Source: Micractinium sp. NFX-FRZ (lineage: Eukaryota; Chlorophyta; Trebouxiophyceae; Chlorellales; Chlorellaceae). From it: 64,000 nt of DNA. The notes beneath the pieces were generated by a model. It ran no database searches. It saw only the letters and a program-made list of their open reading frames with translations, and was not told the origin of the DNA. Below, in pieces: positions 55,601 to 64,000 of the stretch. Location of the stretch: NCBI GenBank assembly GCA_029339195.1, contig JAPTJF010000072.1:62001-126000 (forward strand), read 5' to 3'. Each line of letters opens with the position of its first letter. The first letter of the stretch is position 1. Position numbers and translations under genes: made by a program.

Positions 55601-58600
55601 GGCACACGGAGTACGTGGGCGAGCTGAGGAAGGTGAGGTGGTGTCGGTCGGGTGTTTGGGGTTTGGGGTTTGTGAACTGGTATGGGAGGGGCACAGGCAC
55701 ACTGTTCAAAGTCAGGGCTGGCACAAGGAGTGTGGACGAGTCGAGGAAGGCGAGGGAGTTGTCACATGCTCGTGCGTTGGTGGCTGGGCTGTGGTGGCCG
55801 GCGGGGCTGTGGTGTTTGCGGGGGGCTGCAGGGGCTATGTTGGTGCGGTGGGTGGGTGTTAAAGGCTTTGAGAGTGGGTTGGGAGGGGCGGAGGCATACC
55901 TTGGAAGTCAGGGCGGAGGCCCAAGGAGTAGGGTGGGCTGTGTTGGTAGGATGGGCTGCACATACTCCAGCATCACCAGGAACTGGGCCACCTGCCAACA
56001 CGCTTTCTTTCTTCACACCCCCCTACCCCGCAGCGCGCCAAGCACCTGCCCGTGCACCTGCACATCGGCGTGACCCCCCAGACGATTGAGGAGGTGATGC
56101 ACACCAGCCTGGTGCAGTGGCACCTGACAGGCATTGAGCTGGAGGCGGCGGAGGACCCGGCCAGCGAGGAGCACTTTGGCATCTCCATTGCAGAGGGTGA
56201 GGGCTGCCCTCTGTCTTGGGGGTGCTCGGACATCCAAGGCAACGGCTGCATGTTCTGCCTGCATTTGCACCACTCCCGCCGCCGCTGCATGGGTGCCCGC
56301 GCCCGCGGGGTGTTCACATGTTGACGAGGGTTGGGCGCGGCGAGGGTCGGGGGTCAGGGGAGGCATTGCGCGGGAGGCGGACGAGCATCCTGAAAGCGAG
56401 GCGCACTCCCAGCATCTCCCCGACTCGGGCACAAAGCCCAGTTGTGCTCTGCCTATAAACCCCCCACCCCAACCCCAGACCCCCACATCCACCCCTGTCT
56501 CCACCACCCCCCCGTCCCCAGGCATGAGCGCGGGCGTCATCCCCGTGGTGCTCAACCGCGGCGGCGTGACGGACATTGTGCGGCACGGGGTGACGGGGTT
56601 CCTGGGGCAGAGTGCCAAGGAGCTGGCGCAGCTGACGCAGGAGGTGCGGGCTGCAAGGGGGAGGGGCAGGGCAGGGCAGGGCTGGGCGGGGCTGGGCTGG
56701 GCTGGGCCGGGTTATACAGGATGCTTTGGTGCGCTGTGCTGAGATGCCGTCGCATTTATGGGAGGGAGGGGAGGGGGGAAGGGAGGGGTCTTCTTGTCTG
56801 GGGGTTGCTTGCCCGGGTCCGAGCGTCCAGGAGCTGGCGGAGCCCCAGGCAGGAGGTGCGGGCGGCAGGGCGGGGAGTGGGCATAAATTTGTATGGTGCA
56901 TCGTGCTGTGTGGCCGTCCCGCTGAGCTGCACGCTGGTGAGCGCTGAGAGGAGTCCCGTGTTCCTCTGCCCGCCTGCGCAGGTGTTCTCCATGGACGCCG
57001 CCAGCCTGGCGCAGCTGCGCACCAACGGCATGACCTGGGTGGAGCGCTTCTCCACCAAGTCCTTTGCCCGCAACTTCCGGGTGCTGGCCAACCGTGGGAT
57101 GCTTACCAAGCCCTTCCGCCACCTCATACAGCACACGTGGGGTGAGGGGGGCGGGGCACTGCGCACTGGGGTGCGCAACATTGTGGGCAGTTCGGCGGGG
57201 TTGTTGGACGGAAGGGTCTGGGTAGGTGGGGTGCTGTGCTGGCCAACTGGGGGCGGCTCAGCAAGCTGCGTGGTGCTGCCGCACAGCACATTGGGGTTGC
57301 AGGGCAGTTGAGGGGCTGGTTGAGTGTTGGATGAGAGCTGTTGTGGCTGCAGATGTGCGGGGGGTGTAGCAGGGTGCACCAGTGCTATGCCTGCTCAGCG
57401 TGCCCTGCCATGCCGACAATCCTGTGCTGCACTGCGCTGGGCTGTGACCGTGCACGCCACCGGGCCCACCCTGCAGACGTGGTCGCGCCGCGCTCCTTCA
57501 ACCTGCCCGCTGCCTCCACCAAGGCAGCCCTGATCATCGAGGCACGCCAGCACTACGGTGGGTTGGATGGGAGGGAGCGATTGGGTTCCAGGTTCAGCAC
57601 AGCGCACCGCAGCACGACATATCACAAACATCCAGGCAGCCCCAATCAAGAAAAGACGGGCCTGCATGATGGTGGGCCATGAAGCTTAGGGTTCAAGGTG
57701 CACAGCAGCGCAGCCCGCGTGGGGGGCTTTAAATAAGTGCCTTGGAGCGCCGCCCTCTCGAGGGGCAGTGCGCGCTGCCAGCCGGCAGTATGTCCCTGCC
57801 AGCCAGTAGCTGGCCACGCGCCTGCTGTCACGGCCAGTGTCTGTGGCATGGCCATGTCACTGTGTCGCTCTTCCTGCCCTGCCATAGGTAAGCCGCACTC
57901 CTGGCTCACTCCTCCTCCCTGCCCCCCCCCCGCCCCCCTGCAGCGTTTGAGTATGTGGTGAAGAATGTGATGTACCACCTGGGAGAGGAGTGGGCACTGT
58001 GAGTGGGCTCGCCGGGGGGGGGAGAGGGTGCAGGTGGCTAGGGTTGCTGTGAGGAGGCGCCAGCTGGCCCAGCCGGCGTGCATTTGTGCGCCATGCGCTG
58101 CACGCACTTGCCGCCTTCTGCCTCGCGATGATGCAATGGCAGTGCGGAGCTCGTGGCCCACACAACATCTAAACACACATGCTTGCACTTAACCCACACT
58201 GCTCTGCTCCTGCCCGCTTGATGCCCTCCCTCCCTGCCTCCCTTCCCTCCCCCCACAGCTACGTCTACCATGGCAAGTCAAACTCGCAGTACGTCAAGGA
58301 TGCGCTCACGTCGGTGACCAACGTCAAGGTGCGGGGCCACCCCACTGCCTTGAGCTGGACACCCACACACTGCCGGTGCCCACGCTGCCAAATGTGCTGG
58401 CCCATGCGCCTGCCCGTGCCTACCCACTGCTGATGTGCCTCACCCACCCTTCAAACACTTTTCCGCTTTGCCTCCCGTTCCGGAGCTGGACACACGCAAG
58501 GTGCCGGTGCCCACGCCTGCCCACTGGCCTACCTCCTTTCCCTCTGTCCCCTCTATTTTAAACTAGTACCAATTGTCCCCGTTGCCAGCAGTTTTGCCAG

Positions 58601-60387
58601 CTGCCCACGCTGGACGCGCTTGCCCCCTGCCCTTCTTTATGTGCCCTTAATATATCTGTTTCCCCATCAAAATTGCAGTTCCGTGAGCTGGACACCCACG
58701 AGCTGCCGGTGCCCACGCTGAACGCGCTGCTCAAGTCGCCCGACTTCTGGGGGGAGCTGCAGGGGGTGCAGCGCCTGCTCTTCTTCCAAACAGACTCCCT
58801 GCTGGTGCACGGAGGCATAGAGCCGTTCATGCAGGTGGGGCGGGGCGGCAGGGTTGTGTGGCCCTGTCCGCTTCATTGCCGGTGCTGCCAAAGTTGCTCT
58901 GCCTGCCTGCCGGTCCGCGCTGCATGGTCGGCATGCAGGTGGGGGAGGGGGGGCTGTGTAGATTATAGGGGAAGAGAACAGGGGCAGCGGACGGGCAGGC
59001 AGGCAGGTGAGCGCAGGGAGAGACGGCGCTCTTGCTGGCGGTGTGGGTGCGCTGGTGCAAGGCCATGGCTGCCGGCCATCCGCCCTCCAGGTCCTACCTT
59101 CCTTCCAACTGCGTCCCTGCCTCCCTCTGACCCCCATCCCCGGCAGTACGACTATGTGGGCCCAAGCCCTGGCAACTTGCTGCCGGCCTTTTCGCCTTCC
59201 AGATTATGCCTTCCAACTGCCCCCTTCTGACCCCCTCCCCCCCGGCAGTACGACTACGTGGGCGCCCCCTGGCACCGCAAGAACGAGCGGTGGAAGCTGA
59301 CACGCGAGGCGATGCCCAACGGTGTGGGCAATGGCGGTCTCAGCCTGCGCTCCGTGCCTGCCATGCTGGAGCTTTCCACGACACGTGGCAACTCGAGCGG
59401 GGCGCAGCAGGAGGACTTTGTGTGGAGCGAGGCGATGGAGGCGGAGCCGGGGCGGTACCGCCTGGCGCCGCGGGACGTGGCGTACCGCTTCTGCGTGGAG
59501 GTGGGCGCCCTGTGCCTGGGCGCCTGGGATGCCGTTTCTATTTTGTGTGCGCCCGTACCAGAAGTCATGCAGTGGGGTTGCTGGTGCGCACATGGGGGGG
59601 TCTTGCATGGAGTGCGGCTGTGCCTGTGTGGAGACGGGGCCTCAGTCGTGTTTTGGTGTTCCAAGCGCTGTTGATTGTCGCTATTCCCACCGCTGCCTTG
59701 CAGGTGCCGTGCGAGGACGTAGAGAAGGGGGCAGCGGCGGCGCGCGCAGGCAGCGGGGCTGGCGGCGAGCATGCGCTGCAGGCTATGCCGCATGTGCCGA
59801 TGGCGCTGCACGCGTCATGGTGAGTGTCGGGACTAGAAGAGGAGGAGGGCGGGGTTTCTGGCTGTGGAAGGGCCCCGGGCGCAATGGAACGTGCCTTCCT
59901 GCTGCGACGCAGCCTGCTGCCTGCTAGCTGCTCCTGCAGACACAGCCTGGCAGGTGGTCCGCTGCCCTGTGGCCCCAGGGGTCTCCCCAGCTGCTGAGCT
60001 GCCACCCTGCCCAGCTGCCCTCACGTGCCTGCCCGCACTTGCACACTGGCCCCCATGCCCTCCTGTCCTGCCCGCCCCAGCTTCCCTCTCTGCCCCGGCC
60101 CTGGCTGCTTGGCTGCCCTGCCCCAGCCTCCCTCTCTGGTCTGCCCTGCCCTGCCCTGCCTCCCTGCCCTGGTCCCCCTTTCCTGCTCCGCCCTGCCCTG
60201 ACGCGGCCTCCTTCCCTCCCTCGCTGCCTCCTCCCTCTTCTGCAGGTACTACTTCTGGGGCTCCCCCCGCCGCTTCTCCGACCTGCAGAAGCTGCTACAG
60301 ATGAGCGTGTGCGGACCGCAGGGCGGCACCATCGACAGCAGCAGCAGCGGCGGCAGCAACTTGACAGCCGCCGGTGCCATAGCTTGA
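52664..60387 (+). CDS. Two-domain glycosyltransferase, GT4 plus DUF5672
   Basis: Nineteen exons: 52664-52834, 52934-53167, 53320-53370, 53660-53812, 54022-54117, 54315-54409, 54588-54681, 55023-55142, 55397-55519, 56034-56196, 56522-56643, 56982-57141, 57477-57557, 57944-57998, 58259-58328, 58679-58834, 59249-59500, 59704-59819 and 60246-60387; 817 residues. An N-terminal signal anchor (LFWQWCLVFVSLVLVL, about 42-57) followed by a Pro-rich stem suggests a type II Golgi enzyme. Residues about 136-475 are a GT-B fold GT4 domain: VFGGGERYLL, QFPFDLNRAP, YDYVLLNSEYTDRWYN, ILLGRFF-type MLLGRFFRGRQSK, LHLVGNMMPGHKEYVDEL, and the E-x7-E motif EEHFGISIAEGMSAGVIPVV. Residues about 535-790 are a DUF5672 domain: YHGKSNSQYVK, FRELDTHELPVPTLNALLKS, LLFFQTDSLLVHG, YDYVGAPW and NGGLSLRSVPAMLE, a GT-A-like fold. 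Two transferases in one chain suggests two sequential sugar additions; donor and acceptor are unknown. Confidence 0.9.
55484..55935 (+). repeat. Tandem repeats of the GT exon 9 end and donor
   Basis: The end of exon 9 (KEYVDELRK plus GTGAGG donor, 55495-55525) is followed by two clear further copies near 55600-55640 and 55722-55760 and a worn fragment near 55920, spaced about 110 to 130 bp. The second copy keeps both coding sense and donor; the third has GCGAGG instead of GTGAGG. Confidence 0.85.
58350..58700 (+). repeat. Tandem echoes of the GT exon 16 start
   Basis: The exon start GAGCTGGACACCCACGAGCT with GCCGGTGCCCACGCTG is preceded in the intron by three degenerate copies, near 58352, 58484 and 58590. 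Confidence 0.82.
59140..59275 (+). repeat. Echo of the GT exon 17 start and acceptor
   Basis: CCGGCAGTACGACTATGTGG near 59143 matches the real junction CCGGCAGTACGACTACGTGG at 59243-59262 about 100 bp later; the AG is intact. Confidence 0.9.
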
Positions 60388-61163
60388 CCAATTCGTGATG
60401 TTGACTGATGACCTGTCCATTCTTTCTGTAGCCGCCGCCTCCCCCCTCCCGCTCTGGCTACACCTCTTGCTTGCTACCTGCTGTCGCCTGTGCTGCCGCT
60501 GCTCTGTTCGTCTCTATTCTGTTTTCTCCCAATAATTCCTGAACCAACGGACCTTGCTCTTGGAGCTGTTGCAATTCGTGCTGCTTGATTACTGGCAGCT
60601 CATGTGAACAGGTTGACTAGCTAGCGGTGAACCGCAGCAGCGCCGCACTTAGCAGGCCAACACAGGCGGAGCGCCTCGTCCGCACAGCAGCGAGCCACAG
60701 ACAAAGCCACCATCTCAGAGTGCCGGGGCTGCGGGCAGCAGGCCGCACATCCTCCCAGGCCGGGGCGTGACGCACGATGGCCGGGCGACGCACTTGGCGC
60801 GCCTGCGCAACCAGACGGGAAGGCAGGAGAGCGCGGGTTGGTTGGCACATGTATGCACCTGGAGCGCCAGGCCCACCGGCCTACCAACCCGCTCACCAAC
60901 CCGCTCACCAGCCCCCTCACCCAGCCAGCCCTCTCACCAACCCGCTCACCGCCATCCGGCCCCTTTGCCACCCCCCTGCCTTGCAGCACTCCACACACAG
61001 CGTGCTGGCCCCAACTTGTTCAGCCACCCCGAAGCTTGCCCACTTGCACCACCCCTGTGCCCCAAAAACGTGCGGCGCTCAAGTTCAGTGCACTGTGCAG
61101 CTGCTGCCCGTCCTCCCCGTTTGCTCCCCCTCTTCTCCCTTCGGTAATGCCCCTGTGTTGTCC
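60388..61163. other. Convergent intergenic region
   Basis: This stretch lies between the glycosyltransferase (+) and GH114 (-) stop codons. A minisatellite of CAACCCGCTCAC-like units lies at about 60885-60960. A C-rich block follows (60955-61140). No coding motif and no TGTAA signal are seen. Confidence 0.45.
60885..60960 (+). repeat. Minisatellite, CAACCCGCTCAC-like units
   Basis: About five or six degenerate units of CAACCCGCTCAC / CAGCCCCCTCAC run in tandem in the 3' flank. Confidence 0.75.
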
Positions 61164-63803
61164 TCACTTGCAGTATTCCGTGCAGCTGATGCCCCCGGAA
61201 TCCAGGTCGACCCGCTTGAACAGGAAGTTGAGGCGGTCTGCCTTTGCTTTTGCGCAGAAGCAGGCCGGGTCCAGCGTGTCGATCTCAAATTTCTGCAGTG
61301 CATGAGGGCATGACATGCGGCCATATCAGGGCCATGCATGCAAGAGCGGTGGAGATGGACCCATTGGTTGCCCCGCAGGCCTCGGGCAGCAGCAGGCGGG
61401 GCCCCGCGTGTCGATCCCACGCACATGTTGAGGTGTAGGGAGCTCACGCATGAGGGGAACTGCTCAACTGCTAGAAGAGAGCTTAACAAGAGAGGAAACA
61501 TATGTGGCAGCTTACACACCGCTGTGGCGTCGCAATACTCCAGCCCGAAGATGGGCTTGCTGGCAGCAAACACTTTGTAACCATCGCACTCGTCCCAGGT
61601 GTAACACTCCTCGTTCAGCGCCCTGCAAGCAGGCACGTGCAGGAGGGAAGGTTCAGGGCGACCAGCAGGCCGGACAAGCCTCACAATGGGCGTGCTGCGT
61701 GGCATGCGCGGCACGCTGCCTACCAGCGCTGCGCCCCCCACGGCCTCCCCACCCCACCCCACCCCCACCCTCCGTACCCGCAACCCCAGCACCACCAGTC
61801 ACAACAGGGTGTGCTGCTGGGAGCAGGGGCCGAGAGGTCAACCAATCACCCCCCGCACACTTGCCATAGCATGCCACACCCTCACCACTAGCATGCAGCC
61901 TGGCAACCTATAAGCCGGGCAGCCTGCTCACCAGTCGAAGTGGGTGTGCAGCTGGGGCGCCAGGTCAACACCGTTCTTCAGCCCAATGGCCAGCCCCAGG
62001 CCGTGGGCTGTTTTTGCCAGAAATTTGTTGAAATCAATGACGTTGGCGGCAGTCAGGGGGAAGCCGGTGTTCTGCTCATGCCCATTGACGTTGTCTGCTT
62101 GCAACCAGGGAGGGAAGGAGGAGACAGCGGTGCGTGTGTGGTGCATGCAATGGGTGCCTCTGAGGCGGGCGCAGTCGCAGAGTGCTGGCAGCGCCGCCGC
62201 CCCTGGCTGCCGCCTCCCTCTCTCTCCCTCCCTCCCCGCCCCCCGCTGCCAAGCTTTGCCCCTGCTTTGCCCCTGCCCACACACACCAGGTGGCAAGAGC
62301 TGAGCCCCACGCCCCCAAAGCACCTTCTACCACCCACGCACCCACCCACCTGGGTCCACCCCGTCGCAGCCAATCCTCTTGCTGTACTGCAGCCGCTGGG
62401 TCATGATCTTGCGTACCGCCTGCACAGAGCAGTTTGTGCAACCGTCCTGGATTCAGCAAGGTGCAACCAGCCTCAGTTACGCTTCGGCTTGCTGCCGCTT
62501 CCGGAGGAGGAAACACAGAAGAGGAAACACAGGTTGGAGGAGGACACGCAGGTTGCAAGAGGACACGCAGGAGCATAGGTGGCCTTCTGTTCTTGCCTGG
62601 CTCCTGACGTCCACCCAATTCTCTCCTGGCCAGTCCTCCATTTCGGTGCCGACAGAGCGGCCCCAATCAGAGGGCTGTATGCCCCGCTTGTCCCGGTCAT
62701 TTTCCAGCCTGAGGTGGTAAGGGAAGGCAGGCAGGGGGGGTGGGCATGTGGGTCCTGGGCGGCGCCGCTCTTGGCTCGATCAACCCGAGGGCGTGGGGTT
62801 GGGAAGCCAACAGGCGATCAAGACAGAGGCACGAGTCAGCTACAGTACAAGCCCGCCCCCTCACCGATCTTTCTCCCGCGATCCGGCGGAGAAGTAGCAT
62901 ATGATGCGCACGCTGCGGTCGCGCTTGCGCAGGGCCGCCTTGGCGGCCTCTGCGATGTCGATATCGATGGCATACACCTGGCAGGCAGCAGAGGGGGAGG
63001 GGGGGGCGGGCAGCAGGGGGAGGACGTGGGGAGGCAGGGAGGCAGGCCAAGGTGGCGGTCACTGAGGGGTTGGAGTCACATACAACGAGAGTGGGGAGGA
63101 GGTGGGCAGGGGGGCAAGGGGGGAGAGCAGGGCAGCGGCTGACGAGGCGGTGGCATGCACGCAGCCACTTTGCAGCGCACCTGCCTGCCTGCCTGCCAGC
63201 TGGCACGAGCGGCAAAACAGGCACACGAAGGGACGAGCATGCGGGCGGCCAGAGGTTTCCCGTCAGGTGCCTGCGTCCAGGTGACTGCAGAGGCGCAAGG
63301 GCGCACACCCGCCATGCCCGGCAGGCACGACACAAAAACACCCGGCACACGTCCGCCCACACACCTGCACGCCCGGCACGTAAGCGATGCCCCCGGTGTC
63401 GTTGAGTTGGTACTGGAAGCGCAGGAAGGAGCCGTCCCGGTTGAACCGCTGGGGCCGCCACCACTTGGGTGCTGCAAAGCCAAACACAAGAGCAAACCAA
63501 CCATTGCTTCAGTCGGCGAAAAGCGAGGGAGCATCCCGGGTGGTTGGACCGCTGGGCTACTACTTGAGAGCTGCAATGGCAGGCTGGAAGCCCAGCTCAA
63601 AATGTCAGGTTGCATGGCTGCGTTGTAGGGTGCATGCAGGGTGGGGATGGCCACAGCTGCGCAGCGGCGGCAGCTGCACCACGTCGTTGCTGCCGCCGGC
63701 GGGTGAAGGCACCTGCGGGTGCTGCCTGCGCCGCTACTGCCGCCCAGCCGAGCAGCAGCAGCAGCAGTGCGCTGCCCAGGGGCCATGGCAAACGCTGCAG
63801 CAT
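61164..63803 (-). CDS. Secreted GH114-like glycoside hydrolase
   Basis: Eight exons: 63713-63803, 63365-63471, 62865-62977, 62597-62708, 62350-62419, 61932-62094, 61520-61622 and 61164-61292, giving 295 residues. GH114 enzymes (endo-alpha-1,4-polygalactosaminidase, Ega3-like) cut alpha-1,4-galactosamine polymers outside the cell. Residues 1-25 form a signal peptide (SALLLLLLGWAAVAAQA). Family segments in order: WWRPQRF, FQYQLNDTGGIAYVPGVQVY, IDIDIAEAA, VRIICYFSAGS, WPGENWVDVRSQ, IMTQRLQYSKRIGCDGVDPD with DNVNGHEQNTGFPLTAANVI (acidic DPDN motif), LGLAIGLKNGVDLAPQL, ALNEECYTWDECDGYKVF and PIFGLEY. These match the TIM-barrel order including both catalytic-region acids. The exon 1 donor at 63712 was chosen because it follows the signal peptide and keeps phase; it is the least certain join. 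The intron after 62597 uses a GC donor. An echo of the last exon start lies near 61385-61430. Confidence 0.85.
62505..62578 (-). repeat. Minisatellite in a GH114 intron
   Basis: Degenerate tandem units of GAGGA-(A/C)ACACAGGTTG-like sequence, four to five copies, lie just downstream of the GC donor in the gene's sense. Confidence 0.75.
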
Positions 63804-64000
63804 GGCGAATGAAGCGACGATGCTCTGTTCTGTGGGGCCGGTCACGAAGGCAAGTTCGGAGAGCGGCTCTACTACCGGAAGGTTACAGGTGAGGCCCACG
63901 CGCGCTGAGATACCCTTGCAAGGCCTTGGTGGCGCCGCCAGCCTGCCGCCAGCTGCCGCCAGCGCACCGTCCCAGCTCGCAGCTTACCAAGGAGCCATCC
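63804..64000. promoter_or_regulatory. Upstream flank of the GH114 gene
   Basis: This is probably promoter and 5' UTR of the minus-strand GH114 gene. A minus-strand TGTAA (near 63882) could end a further minus-strand gene beyond the window. No coding motif is visible before the edge. Confidence 0.35.

Noticed and set aside
55600..55760. The repeated glycosyltransferase segments as extra coding repeats
   Set aside because: They lack acceptors and would interrupt a conserved GT4 strand; the family sequence continues cleanly from exon 9 (ending 55519) to exon 10 (starting 56034).
1..64000. Transposons, retroviral or viral genes, rRNA or tRNA genes
   Set aside because: No transposase, reverse transcriptase, integrase or capsid motif and no terminal repeats were seen in any frame inspected; no tRNA cloverleaf was recognised by eye, though a covariance-model search was not possible.

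Overview
The window reads as nuclear DNA of a unicellular green alga, most likely a chlorophyte of the Chlorella/Trebouxiophyceae type. The DNA is very GC-rich. Genes are split by many short GT-AG introns (about 120 in 15 genes) and contain poly-Ala, poly-Ser and poly-Gln insertions. Four candidate polyadenylation signals have the green-algal form TGTAA. There is no operon structure, no bacterial-type gene start and no recognisable transposon or rRNA/tRNA gene. All products are called from protein motifs read by eye; exon joins were chosen so that phase is kept and the conserved protein continues across each junction.

Layout (strand): a neutral-sphingomyelinase-like DNase I-fold protein running off the left edge (-, 1-1864); SFT2 vesicle-transport protein (+, 2346-4110); a thioredoxin-like [2Fe-2S] ferredoxin joined to a TPR region (-, 5087-7037); a small basic protein (+, 7248-7831); a bestrophin-like anion channel (-, 8361-12415); the KEOPS subunit Pcc1 (+, 12709-13450); a large MYND zinc-finger protein (-, 13968-18143); a GPR1/FUN34/YaaH acetate-transporter-like protein (-, 18889-20591); an unrecognised protein with a hydrophobic Gly/Ala segment (+, 22028-24566); an F-box plus coiled-coil protein (+, 25713-27635); a SYLF-domain protein (-, 28243-about 32027); VPS11 of HOPS/CORVET in 22 exons (-, 32868-41514); a polytopic class 3 lipase in 23 exons (+, 42035-51828); a two-domain glycosyltransferase GT4 + DUF5672 (+, 52664-60387); and a secreted GH114-like glycoside hydrolase (-, 61164-63803). 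Neighbours are mostly divergent or convergent pairs, with short shared promoters (about 210 to 520 bp). Membrane traffic and lipid functions recur (SFT2, VPS11, SYLF, lipase, sphingomyelinase), but nothing indicates that the genes are co-regulated.

The most unusual signal is in the introns, not the genes. At about 20 splice junctions in at least seven genes, the exon edge and its splice site are repeated in the same orientation about 70 to 200 bp away inside the intron. These 'splice-junction echoes' are clearest in VPS11, the SYLF gene, the lipase and the glycosyltransferase, and most keep a usable GT or AG. A second pattern is a period-5 GCTGT/GCTGC repeat that begins right at the 5' splice site in several unrelated genes. 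Four introns look like GC-AG introns. Other oddities are a VPS11 RING that has lost about half of its zinc ligands, a 15-nt and a 27-nt microexon, and two uncommon domain combinations (ferredoxin-TPR and GT4-DUF5672).
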